In this document: one piece after another, positions 1 through 10,498 of the stretch
How the letters are laid out: each line of letters opens with the position of its first letter
How positions within the stretch are numbered: the first letter of the stretch is position 1
DNA from: Helianthus annuus
Lineage: Eukaryota; Streptophyta; Magnoliopsida; Asterales; Asteraceae
DNA length: 64,000 nt
Direction of reading: 5' to 3'
Assembly: GCF_002127325.2 (NCBI RefSeq)
Contig: NC_035447.2
Coordinates: forward strand, 31,936,642 to 32,000,641
The notes under the pieces: model-generated
Databases searched by the model: none
The model's input: only the letters and a program-made list of their open reading frames with translations
Told to the model about the DNA's origin: nothing
Made by a program: the position numbers and the translations under genes

Positions 1-2341
1 CGATCTTTATTTGCTTAGAAAGGTCTCTGAGTGTAGATCATTTCATATTTGAACATGAAGAACTGAATCAGAAGATAAATGGGTTAAAATGTGTCGTGAA
101 CAGCTGCTGCGCAGAAAGTTGCTGCACATTTTTAGTATAAATATTACGTAAAAATAGTTGTATTGTTATGCACACTTGTATGAATCATGAACTACTGATT
201 TTAATAAATTATTAGTAAGTTATTTGATTGTTTTAAGTGTCTAAAACACTTACCAAATAGTTTATGCATATAATTGCACCAACGGGTCGAAACGGGTTGT
301 TGATAGAAAATAGTAGAATGGATGTGTAAAAACCAAGGTGTTAAGAAATGGTATGAAATGTTTAACGTATGAAACAAGTTGCCTAACTTAGAAAATGTTA
401 TCATTCTAAGTATGGAATTTTGAAAGAATAATGAACATGATGTAAATACATAATTGTGCATGCTAGAAGCTCATGTATGACTTTTTGTGATGATGGAATG
501 ATAAATTGTTAGATTGATTAGCATTGTAGTATTATGATACATGTTGAACTCGTTAAGCGATTGACACGTGAATAGAAGTGTGATTAGTGATGCGTATGAT
601 TATGTATACTAACTATTGAATGGATGTAATGGAATGAGATAATAGGAACGTGTCAAGGAGAGCTCAAGCATAGGAGGATAACGGGTCAAGATAAGGCAAG
701 GTGACAAATACACTTATTGGAGTACTCAAGGTAAGTGATTCCGATTTCACTTCTTAGCTTGTTTAAATAAGGTAGTGTTCTAGATAATTGGGTATGTTAC
801 GAACTCAATATGGATTTGGTTGAATGAAAACGATGGTTCTCGCTAAATAGATCGAATGGGTCAAATAAGGTATTATTGTCATAACATAATGAAGTATAAG
901 TAAGTTCCGAACCGCTTTTCAGTATTTAGAAAGATCTGTTAATTTTGTCATATGTTGCGAATAGTGAGATATGTAAGAACGTAAGATCAAATGAAGTTCT
1001 AAGTTTAGTTTTGTGGTGATGGGTCAAAAATGTTAACTAAGTCGGAAAGTGTGTAATAAAGATCAAACGGGTCAAAACTAGGAAACGGGGTAAGGTGAGG
1101 TTTCGGCCATTAAGGCATGGGGAAAGTATTGGTATGATTTGGGACCTTGAAAGGATGTTACCATACGTTTGGAACGCTCGTGGTGCAAGTATAATCGATC
1201 CCGATAGCCAAAAAGTAGAAATTAGCGTCTGGGATGCAGAAGGGGCGTCGCCGACGTCCCAAAGGACCGTCGGCGACGATGCTTGGGTGGTTCTGTGCTT
1301 ACGACGTCCTAATTTCCTGTCTACGGACTTCTTTCCCGACGGACAAAATTAGTGGGCGTCGCCGACAGCCTGGTGAGGCGTCGGCGACGGTGCCTTCGTT
1401 TCCTGCTTTCTGTTTTCGCCATGTAGCGCTCTCGGTTGAACTCATTTCCGTCCGGGTGCTCCGTAAAGACTCCGTAAGCCTTGTTAGGCATAAGAAAGCA
1501 CTAACCTTATTAAAATAGATAGCTATGCACTCAAGTTCATGTAAAAGTGCGGATCTTATAAATAATTAAATGGTGAAAGGAAATGTGTTAGAACAGTTTA
1601 TACGGATAAAATGATAAAACTTGTTCATAAGAATGCTTACTTGTGAATTATTACGTATGTTTATAATACAATAGTAGGAGGTGGTTAAGGGAATATGACT
1701 TTAATTGCACGTGTTATATGTATTTTGGCATACAAGAACATGTACGATACACATAGGTATGAATACATGATTGTAAGTATATTTGAATATATGTAGGGAT
1801 GTAAACGTGTACGGTTGTAAGTATGTACGTGTGTATGTACGTGCGAATGCATAATTTAGATGTATTGAGAATTAACGTTACTAACGACACACTTGAGTTT
1901 AGAATATAATGCATGAATGAGAATGACAGATCCTTATGAAGTTGAAGCTGAACTCGGAACGAGAGATTTCAAGAGAATAGTCGAATGCTATACGGAAGTT
2001 AATTGTGTGAGACTAGTGTCGTATGAGGTTGTCAATGTCTAATGATTTAGTTGTATGTGATGTTCACAGGTACCACATGGATTCCTTCTTCTACTAACGA
2101 AGCTGAGCGGACGTAGATCGAGTCAAGAGCAAGGGTTGTACGGAAAGAACGGTCAAATAGTTCGAAATATGTATTGCTTTGAAGCGTCAATACAATGTGA
2201 ATATTGTAAAACCCTTCCAGTAAATGTTTAATAAATTGCATCTGAACTTTTATGTTAGAAATATGTTTATTAAAGAAAGAAATTTTAAGGCTCGTATTTC
2301 CGCTGCGTCGATTTAAAAATATTACGTGGTAGGGTCTTACA
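1..2341 (+). mobile_element. 3' part of a gypsy LTR, start outside window
   Basis: No coding capacity is visible. The stretch ends in CTTACA at 2341, after which ORF sequence of element F starts abruptly. The ending matches that of the LTRs of element B (..CCTTACA). A TATAAATA box lies at 1557-1564, and four copies of an 11-bp dyad (CGTCGCCGACG or its reverse complement CGTCGGCGACG, one truncated) lie at 1246-1256, 1268-1278, 1357-1366 and 1379-1389. I read it as a chromovirus-type LTR, solo or 3', inserted in F. Its 5' end and TSD are off the window, so this cannot be proved here. The open frames at 1095-1518 follow the GC-rich dyads and look like chance. Confidence 0.6.
1246..1389. repeat. 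cluster of four CGTCG-type dyads
   Basis: Two forward and two reverse-complement copies of CGTCGCCGACG in about 145 bp, upstream of the TATA-like box at 1557. They stand out because the surrounding LTR is AT-rich. They could be protein-binding sites, RNA hairpins or recombination scars. The sequence does not decide between these. Confidence 0.7.
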
Positions 2342-2344
2342 CCT

Positions 2345-2611
2345 CAATACCAATACCAGCCCCATGGTGATCCGGGCCAATCCTCCTCACAAGGAGGCGG
2401 TTTTCCTAATTTCCAAAGTTTACATGATTTGTTGTAGGAAAACCTCATGTGCACCAGGAACACCTATAACATGGCGAGCAACACGTACACCCGGGTCAGA
2501 GCAATTGAGAGAAACATCTCCGACATTCAGGATGACATCGGGAACATCCGGGAGTACATGGTGGGGCACGGAGGAGGAGGTGATGATGATGAGGATGAGG
2601 ACATGGACTAG
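2345..2611 (+). pseudogene. C-terminal remnant of an element F ORF
   Basis: One frame stays open from the junction at 2345 to TAG at 2609-2611, apart from an in-frame TAG at 2435-2437. Upstream of that stop the translation is rich in Q, G, S and P. Downstream it gives a short amphipathic stretch (VRAIERNISDIQDDIGNIRE) followed by a Gly run and a very acidic tail (DDDEDEDMD). The N-terminal part was removed by, or lies beyond, the LTR ending at 2341. Because it precedes the 3' untranslated region of F it is probably the end of the element's last ORF, perhaps the extra ORF after pol known in Athila/Tat elements. I do not recognise a domain. Confidence 0.45.
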
Positions 2612-4217
2612 GCGGGTGGAGTAGAGGCAGGAGCAGCTAGTAGCCATAGGTTAAACCTCTTTTCTTTTAAACAATTTCCGGCCTGCGTGCCGAGTGTTGA
2701 ACAATTTACTTTCCTTTAACTCTTTTTATTTTCTGCATTTGTTTTTCTTTTTAACTTTGTGATGTGGATGTTGAACTATGGTAATTTAGGATGTTTGCTA
2801 TGGTTTGGTGTAGTGTTTATTGATTAAACGAGTACATACGAGGCTTAGAGCACTAAACATTAGTGCTACTAAAGCCGGGACAGGAAAACTGGAGCCAGAA
2901 ACCTGTTTTTCACCTTTTCAGATTGTCTACACGGGGTCGTGTCCATCGAACACGCCCTCGTGGCCACTTCCCCAGACCTGCTATTTGTTAAATTCTACAG
3001 ATTTTTGCCAGACACGGGGTCGTGCCCAGCCACACGCCCCCCGTGTCAACCTTCTGTAAGTTTTCGTTACTGTCACTCTGAACACGGGGTCGTGTTCATC
3101 CGACACGGGGTCGTGTCCAGACGCCCAATAACATAAATTTTGCTTTTTCGCACCTTTTTACACATTCAATCATCCTAAAAACTTATTTTTTGGACACATT
3201 GAAGACAATGTGTAATTTAAGTGTGGGGGGATGCTAAAACTTTGAATCTTGCAAGTCCTAAATACAAGCCTTACACAAAACTCTATTGGAACCGCTAATC
3301 ACTCCAAATTTAATTTGGGAATTTCAAGTTCTAAAAAGGTTATATTTTTACAAATTTACAACCGATAGCGTCGTGATAAAAAGAACCAACATAAGAAAAT
3401 TATGAAACGGCATGACAATTTTAGTTAAAATTTGATTATATATACTTGATCGCATAAAAACCCATTCCCACAAAAAGTGAGTTTTTGAGCCTTTATTGAG
3501 CATACAAATACATATCTTTAAACTAAATGCTCATTTTTCGTTTCTTGTGTGAATAGCCGCTTGGTTCTTACGACTCTAGAACTTGCCACGACGATACATT
3601 CCCATTCCTTACCAACTTAAACCCGAGTAAGTAAATGATGGAGGCATTAGGACTAACCCTTTTTATTTCTACACCATTATTTTTCTTTTTTTTACCACCT
3701 ACCTAAAATCCCCCTAGTTAGACCCTTTGTGCCTAAACCTTTTCATTTCTTAACCCAATACAAACACCCTTTTACCCACCAAAACCTTTTTATTTTTAAC
3801 CCTTTATTTTAGTAACAAGGCTCGGTTTTTCTTATGACTTGCTTATGAAAAAAAATGATGATGATGATGAAGCCAAAAGAAATAAACAAACAAGTTTATC
3901 AAAAAGAACTTTGTTTGAAAGAAATGCTTCATCAAAATAAAAAGTTATGAAAAATAAAAAGTCTTCCGAAAACCGACGCTTTTTACGCCCTTCGCCCTTT
4001 TACTAACCACTAACCCACCCACCCACCTATAACCCAAGCCTAACCCTTCACCCCAAAAGTCCTCTTGATATTTACAAAGGTGTATAGTTAAAAAGGAGGA
4101 GGATTGATTGCTTGGCAAGCTTATGGTAGGAGTAAGTTACATGCCGCTCTCGAGTGATTCACTAAAATACATCTTTGGCCGAGTGTTGAGTGATCCCCCG
4201 TGAGGTATGTGAACTTG
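2612..4217 (+). other. Element F 3' untranslated region, first part
   Basis: No gene is visible. Six copies of a dyad of the form CACGGGGTCGTG or its reverse-strand variants lie at 2930-3115. A purine tract AAGTGTGGGGGG follows near 3219, like the one next to the LTR at about 16285. From about 3640 to 4110 the text follows, in order, landmarks also found after the integrase of element D at about 41050-41560 (GAGGCRTTAGGA, TACCTNAA, AACCCAAGCC, AAAGTCCTCTTGAT). Element A cuts this region at 4218 and it resumes at 16050. Confidence 0.65.
2930..3115. repeat. CACGGGGTCGTG dyad cluster in element F
   Basis: Copies at 2930-2941, 2951-2962, 3013-3024, 3033-3045, 3083-3094 and 3104-3115, in both orientations. 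The same motif family recurs in the F LTR at about 16553-16830, so one family-specific motif occupies both the 3' region and the LTR. It is near-palindromic: CACG and CGTG arms around a G- or C-rich centre. Confidence 0.8.
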
Positions 4218-4657
4218 TGTAACACCTCGAAAATTTGTGTCCAATAAATAAACGACACGTGTCACATACGACAAAAGTATTATAAACCCGGATCTAATTA
4301 AAAGATGTGTGGTAGGATTTTTAGACATGTCGACATGTTAATTTATACCTCTGAACGACTTCTTCATTATAAATCCCAAGACCCTAGCATGATTAACAAA
4401 CAACTATACCTTAATCTGGTGATTACTAATGATAAAGGATGTCCAAGTTTACTAATTTGGATCCTACGAAAATAATGCTCAATAAACCATTGTTCATGAA
4501 TTCCATCTTTGTGCAAACCAATGATGCATTGTGATAGAGTAGATAACTGTCCAAGCATGGGTTAAAGGCATTGTGCTGAAAATGCCAACCAGGAATCATG
4601 CCTTGCAAGTTGTCCGTTCAAATCATGAAAGGTTATTTTTTTTGCTTCTGACAAGGG

Positions 4658-4767
4658 CTTACGGACCGCAAGGGTCCTGCCTTACGGACCGTAAGGTGCG
4701 AAAGGTTAAAACGTTTTCCCTGTCAAAGGCTTACGGACCGTAAGAGCCCTGCCTTACGATCCGTAAG
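4658..4767. repeat. four CTTACGGACCGTAAG palindromes
   Basis: 15-bp palindromes at 4658-4672, 4681-4695, 4730-4744 and 4753-4767, arranged as two close pairs. They are perfect apart from a central odd base and one or two substitutions. They end about 175 bp upstream of the TATA box at 4944 of the solo LTR. Confidence 0.85.
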
Positions 4768-4943
4768 GGGTGCCCAGCGACAGTAAGTTGGCTGTTGGCT
4801 GTTATAACGGTTAAACCGACATTGTAAGATATTTTCAGGGACATGGGCGACTCCTAACACCTCCTAGGCACTAGGATACACTTGTAAATGATCTGGATCA
4901 CCCCATAGGCTTAGTTGTCACCATCTTGGAGGATGTTGAACAC

Positions 4944-4950
4944 TATAAAA
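4944..4950 (+). promoter_or_regulatory. TATA box of LTR A
   Basis: TATAAAA in the right position relative to the palindrome cluster, with a splice-donor-like TTGTAAGTATG about 110 bp downstream (5055). Family knowledge: LTR transcription starts about 30 bp after such a box. Confidence 0.5.
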
Positions 4951-7228
4951 GGCTAATGTGTTGCAACCAAGTTCTTCACACCTTCATTCTGCTTTCTGAT
5001 CATTTCTGAGGCTCAAGCATTCTCTCTAAGCTTCACAAGTCGTGCATAGGACTCTTGTAAGTATGTTTAACCCTTTGTGGTTTAGTTTTTGCTTAGTTAT
5101 AGCTTAAAAGTCAATCCGTCGTAATTAACGGTTGACTTAACGATTAATCACAAATGGTCCAGTGATTAGCCGAATCAAAGGTAGTTATATGTTGGTAATT
5201 ATGTGGGCTTTAAACCCTTAAAAGGGCACCCTCTGGTTCCCACTCTAACTAGTCCAAATGTCGAGTCAAACTTGCTTAGAAAAAGTCAACAGAATGCTAA
5301 TTGCCGATTTAACGCATAATCAGTAATGTAGATGGAGTGTAACCTGTTTTAACACTCATATAACATGATAATAAGTATATTAGCTAGTCTAAGCTTGTTT
5401 GATCCGACCATTTACTATTTTGACCCGGTTCGGAACCGAAAGTCGCAAAGCTTTGACTTTTGCTTTGACTTCAGTTCTGACCCGTTATGGTATGATTTAG
5501 ATATGCCTTAGGACTCTCTTAGGACCAGGTTACATGATGGTATAACCCTCTGTGACCGGTTCGTTGTTTGTCCAAGTCTTTAGCACATTTCCGTTAAAAG
5601 CTTAAAAGTTGACCATAACGCCCTTTTCACTTTAAAACGAGAATTTTGGACATGTGAAAGGACAACCTTAGTTATTGATTTCTAAGCATGTCCCTAAAAT
5701 TTCATGTCAATCCGAGGTCTAGAATAGGAGTTATGCTAAATAGCGCAGTTACGGAAACTTTAGTAATTAAACGGCGCAATTAGCATAAAGCCTATCTAAA
5801 CCCAAATTTCGACACCAAATCTTTTACACACTGATGTAAAATAATACTTTGGGATTTTTAAAGATTTTTAATAATTTTTAACCTGCTCATAACCTGCGAT
5901 TATGGCATCGGTTCGGTAAATACCGAATATACCCTTTTTGGACATAACTTGAGTTCTACATGGTATTTTGACCCGATTCTAGTTGCTACTGATTTTAAAT
6001 AATAAATAGAGTATTTTGGACTTTATAAACTGTTCGGAAAACTCAGATTTCCTGTAGAACTCTGAAACCTCTTTTATAATCTTTAAAATGACCGAAATAC
6101 CCCTACGGGACGTATGTTGGATTTAAACTCGTCACGGGCATTATGGAAGGTATCCTACTGATACCACAACCTCTTTAGAGCATATTAACTTAGGAAACCC
6201 ATGTAGGACTCTCACGGTTACCCGTTACGCCTTTTGCGCGCACGGTTCGGTTTATGTAACTAGTTTACATAAACTAGCCGAAACGGGTCAAACCTTATCG
6301 TTTATACTTCAAAATCCAGAGTGTGATTATATTACCCATATAAAACAAGTCTTCAAACTTGTTGGGTCCAAATCACATCCCATTCCCGGTTTTCGCCTTT
6401 CACGCGATTAAACCGTAATTATCCTTTAAAACTAACCGGTCTAAGCTAAGGCTAAATTAAAGACCCGTTAGGATTCTAATAGGTTGTTATAAACCTGCGT
6501 TCCAGAATAGGAAACCAGTAAAAGATACTTGCATTTGTTTGATTGAGGTTATTACTTGCTCAGGTAAATACTTTTAACTTATTTTCCGTTATACGGGCTT
6601 GGGTTACGGTATTTAAAATACCGCTTGGTCGGGCAATTGACCCCGACTCATTAGTAGTTGGGTATTATCAATGTGACCCGTTTAAAAATTGGTTTTGTTG
6701 GCTTTACGCCTTTGGGAGCTTAATGACCATGTCCCGGATATCCTTGGCATCATTTTACGAAATGGCCACGACCTCGACACGCGGGTGTAGGCGTACACCC
6801 GACAATGTGTCCATAATCATAAACGTAAAACCGTTGGTTTTCCCGCCATGGTTTTATGCTATGTGGTGTGTCAATTAACCTTAAACCCGACACGACCCGG
6901 GCGACCGAACGCATAGTGAACATGTAATTCTTTTACAAGATTTAATTTATAAATTATCCCAAGTTATAAAGAGTTTGTGCCTTGTGCATTCAAATCAATC
7001 TTATTAAACATTTTACAAAAGTGTCGGTTGAATGTATTTACCAGTGTAAACTGACGTATTTTCCCCAAAAGATTAAATGCAGGATCTACACGTAATAGGT
7101 TGGCCACTCCTTAGCATCGTTAGAGTCTCGCAAGCTTGGGATGCCGTTATCTGTTGAACAATATTTCTATTTTATTTTGATCCCCTGTGGATTTATTTCG
7201 ACTATTCGTGATACTTGGATATTACATT

Positions 7229-8667
7229 TATAACAACCCTCGGTAAAACCAACACCCTCATAATATTTCTGACACCCTAATATATCTTTAAATATATCAA
7301 TATGTCCTTATATGCAACCCGTATGTGAAAACCGAGCCCAAATTAGAATATAATATATAAAATAAATTAAAAACAATAATTATTAAGCTGAGGCGGGCCG
7401 CGTAGGACCTCGCCTCAACTTAACGCGGGCCGTATGAAGGTGTAACTGGACTCCGCTGAATTCTTTAGTTGACGCGGGCCGCATAAGAGATTCCATTAGT
7501 TAACGCGGGCCGCGAGTGTCTCAAATGGTGGCGCAGCCCGGTGATGACACGTGTCATCATCGTGGCGGACCTATACGCTGACCCAGCCAAGCTACGCGTT
7601 GACCCAGCATTGACGCGGGCCGCGTAAGCTTGGCCTGTTCTTCACGCGAGCCGTGAGAAAGTGCGATTACAGCCCTATAAATAGAAGGCAACGGCCTTCA
7701 GTCCGTCTCGCTCAAATCTTTCTTTCTTTCTTAATTTTCTGTAGTGGCGTTACTATACCCGGGCATTATACCCCCTAAAATAGCGAGGTTCTGCTACGAT
7801 GTAAGTATTATAACCCCTGGAGACGTATTAGATACGCTGCCCGATTGATCTAGGGTTCCGTAACGGCTGTCGTGGTTCTGCCCGACGTAGTCGTTGGAAT
7901 GCCGTCTCGGGGAGGGTATTACTAATGTTAAAATGGGTTATTATACTAACACACGTGCATTTGTGTAAATTATAGATATTCACCAGGAAACCCTAAAGAA
8001 TAACCTAAAACAGCAATGTGTGTAATCTCCTTTTTGCAAACTGTTTTTACAAAACCTTAAATACCTTTCCATGCGAATGACAGTTATTGAGTATTTGTAA
8101 GAATACAATTATCGTGGGTATGTTGGGGTTTTGTATACAAAATTTGTTACAACCTGGTTAAGGAGTAACATTTCCACAAGTCGGGTGTCGACAGTACCAA
8201 CGGGTGATAATTGATATAACTTGGAAACAAATGTAATTGCGGGATCGCCCTCAATACTGTTCACTGTGAATTTTATTTAAACTTGATTAAACTGGGATTC
8301 ACTCACCAGTATTTCCCACTGACAAAATGTTTTTAAAACGCGTTTCAGGTAACAAAATGTGAAAGCCAAATAGAAGCCAACTGGACAGCACTGGAGGCTT
8401 GGAAAAGTGGCAATAAAGTTATCTAAGAATAAAATGGATGTTTTATTAAATAAATAGGATTTATTCCTATGAAAAGTGTGTATTGAAAACTTGGGTTTTT
8501 ACCCATATGTTTAATGTTATAAAACATGGTGGTTTACTCTGATTAAATATTTCCTAACTACGGTCCTGATGAAAATTCCGCTGCCAAATTGGATAAATAA
8601 ATGTGATACCACCGAAACTGGCTCACGGCTGCCCGTTCCCGGGAACTAGGGACCGGGGGTTGTGACA
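7229..8667 (+). repeat. 5' LTR of element G
   Basis: Begins TATAACAACC and ends TTGTGACA. The first dinucleotide is TA rather than the usual TG, and the 3' LTR agrees. A GC-rich cluster of (A/G)CGCGGGCCGCG-type motifs runs from about 7385 to 7655, followed by TATAAATAG at 7676-7684. A donor-like AATGTGTGT (about 8016) and an acceptor-like CGTTTCAG (about 8341-8348) suggest a leader intron within the LTR. Confidence 0.93.
7676..7684 (+). promoter_or_regulatory. TATA box of element G 5' LTR
   Basis: TATAAATAG directly downstream of the GC-rich motif cluster. The same box is at 14908-14916 in the 3' LTR. It is the likely RNA polymerase II promoter of the element. Confidence 0.65.
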
Positions 8668-8672
8668 GAAGG

Positions 8673-8684
8673 TGGTATCAGAGC
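8673..8684 (+). other. Primer binding site of element G
   Basis: TGGTATCAGAGC, five bases after the LTR end. It is complementary to the 3' end of initiator methionine tRNA, the usual minus-strand primer of chromoviruses. Confidence 0.92.
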
Positions 8685-8815
8685 TATGCCACTGATTCAG
8701 CCACAGAAGTGTTCTGCTGACATCAAAATTCAAAGTGTTAGGAAATAAATTATAGAAATACGTGTATAATTGTATTTCTTGCTATGTGTTATCTGACTAT
8801 TTGTTAGTTTACAGT

Positions 8816-9667
8816 ATGAGCGACCAAGGACCTTCTGACGCCTATCGTCAACTGTCTGGTTCGCCTAGGAGCGAAGGCACCTCCTCTTCTCAGCCTGCCC
8901 TCTCAGGGTATTCTGCTGACACAGAAGAAGGAATCTTTGTGTTTAAGGCTCAGTCTGAAGAGCCATTTCCTCAGAAAAAGAGGGGATGGTTCAGTAGGGG
9001 AGCGCACGAGCGTAGGAAAAGAATGAAAAAGTTGCAGGAACAACGAGTGTTAGCCGCAGCAAAAAGAGAAGCTGATGCTTATAATCAGGACATGCTCAAT
9101 AGGGGTATCACTAATATCCATATTTTAGCAACCACTGCTGCTGAACCAAACCTGGAACAAATGCTAGCACCCCAACCACAAAATCCTGACCAACCCATGG
9201 AAGTAGAAAACCAGATAGAAATTCCTGATTACAACCCGGAGGAGATACCTAGGGTACCTGCACCAGATCCTCTAGACCCAAACAACTACGACCCCTGGTG
9301 GGACGATGTTAGGGACTACGTGCAACAAAACCCAATACAGGAAAATGTGCTAATGCCCAACTTAGGAGCTTACCCAGGGTTAGATCCTCAAGATCCCTAC
9401 AACATTAGTGATGCATATGTTAGGGAAATTTTAGAGAATCCATACCCGTACCAAGCCCCGATGCCTCCGTATCAGGAACCCGTACCCCAGTTTCCAAACC
9501 CAGTCCTAGAACCTGCACCCCCAATGAGTGCAGAAAATGTCCAAGAACTTAGGACTTTTGGGGAGGAAATTTTAGAAAGCAGTGATCGAATGCGACAGGT
9601 GGGAGAACGCCTCGTATGGAAATACGATGAGCGTAATATGGATTTTTGGATGAATCCATATCAGTGA
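8816..9667 (+). CDS. Extra ORF upstream of gag in element G (unknown function)
   Basis: Open frame of 283 codons starting MSDQGPSDAY. The frame is open from 8762, but the 8816 ATG gives the cleaner start. There is no zinc knuckle, protease or RT motif. In order I see a Ser-rich N-terminus, a strongly basic block near residues 56-80 (KKRGWFSRG, then HERRKRMKK) that could bind nucleic acid or act as a nuclear signal, an acidic and Pro/Asn-rich middle with DPWW and repeated DP pairs, a Pro/Tyr-rich stretch near 210-240, and a charged helical-looking C-terminus. It lies 282 bp before gag, in a different frame, and is intact although gag is broken. Element B has no counterpart: only about 270 bp separate its primer site from gag. 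Extra ORFs before gag are known in some Tat/Ogre elements; I know of none established for Tekay. Function unknown. Confidence 0.7.
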   Translation: MSDQGPSDAYRQLSGSPRSEGTSSSQPALSGYSADTEEGIFVFKAQSEEPFPQKKRGWFSRGAHERRKRMKKLQEQRVLAAAKREADAYNQDMLNRGITNIHILATTAAEPNLEQMLAPQPQNPDQPMEVENQIEIPDYNPEEIPRVPAPDPLDPNNYDPWWDDVRDYVQQNPIQENVLMPNLGAYPGLDPQDPYNISDAYVREILENPYPYQAPMPPYQEPVPQFPNPVLEPAPPMSAENVQELRTFGEEILESSDRMRQVGERLVWKYDERNMDFWMNPYQ

Positions 9668-9690
9668 AGGTGATGGCAGAAACGGTAGTA

Positions 9691-9714
9691 GTAATAATAA
9701 TAATAATAAAATAA
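9691..9714. repeat. (TAA)n microsatellite
   Basis: A short run of TAA units in the AT-rich gap between the extra ORF and gag of element G. Confidence 0.6.
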
Positions 9715-9949
9715 ATGTGTGTATGTGTTAGAAAAAAAAACTACGGATGCCTACTATTAGTATTGTAGCTTTACATTTCAGTCAGTATTGTAATTTAAAT
9801 TTCAGTACTAGTGTGTAATGATGCATACTATATAAATAGAGTAAAAGTCGCAATGCTCGACGCTTTTGGTTAAAAGTGCGTGTCATGTGACTGGCTATAT
9901 TCATATATTAATTGTGATATTAATATTTGATAAATTGTTTAAAATTCAG

Positions 9950-10498
9950 ATGGCCGACGAGGAAAATCAGGATAATCTGAATAACGATAACCAGAGTAAC
10001 ATTAACGTGGTTAATGAGAATCCGGACAACAATAACAATGGAAACCAAATGGATAATAGTGCCATTCAACATATAGTGGCACAAGGAATTATAGATGCAA
10101 TGCCATTTATTATTCAAACAGTTCAAGAAGCGAATAATAAAAGTAAGCATAGCAGTAAACGACCAAGTGAACTAGAAAACAGCGTGAACAATGGACCCGT
10201 ACTTCAAGCGCCCATTCCCAAAAGAAGAAGAACCATGCCATATGGTTGTTCTTACAAAGAATTCTGGTCCTGTAAACCAATAGAATTCTCGGGCAATGAA
10301 GGACCCATTGCAGCCCTACGCTGGATAGAGAAAACTGAGGCCGTTTTAAAAATAAGCAAATGTGCTGAAGAAGATAAGATAATGTTTGCTTCAAATCTGT
10401 TTAAAAACGCAGCCTTAGAATGGTGGAACACTATCCTCCAGTCAAGAGGAAGTGATAAGATTTATAACATGGAATGGGAGGAATTCAAAATATGGTAG
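9950..10498 (+). pseudogene. gag: Gag, N-terminal part, element G
   Basis: Starts MADEENQDN with an Asn-rich N-terminus, then a basic patch (KRRR, from about residue 88) and the start of the retrotransposon gag capsid domain (..EWWNTILQSRG..). The frame ends in TAG at 10496-10498 in the middle of that domain, while the domain continues one frame back from 10474 onward. The protein was therefore one polyprotein with the next feature until a single-base change near 10490 shifted the frame. A programmed shift is less likely because the break is inside the capsid domain, not at a gag/pol border. The 9950 ATG is preferred over the upstream in-frame 9866 ATG because family gags begin close to such a MA(D/E) start. 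Confidence 0.85.

Noticed and set aside
2930..3115. Possible CRISPR-like array
   Set aside because: Eukaryotic context, irregular spacing, both orientations, no long identical repeats; it is an LTR-element dyad cluster.
6543..6878. 111-codon open frame in solo LTR A
   Set aside because: No recognisable domain, lies within an LTR, composition like its surroundings.
10474..10498. Programmed frameshift in gag of element G
   Set aside because: Falls inside the capsid domain rather than at gag/pol, and no convincing slippery heptamer is present; a one-base loss is simpler.
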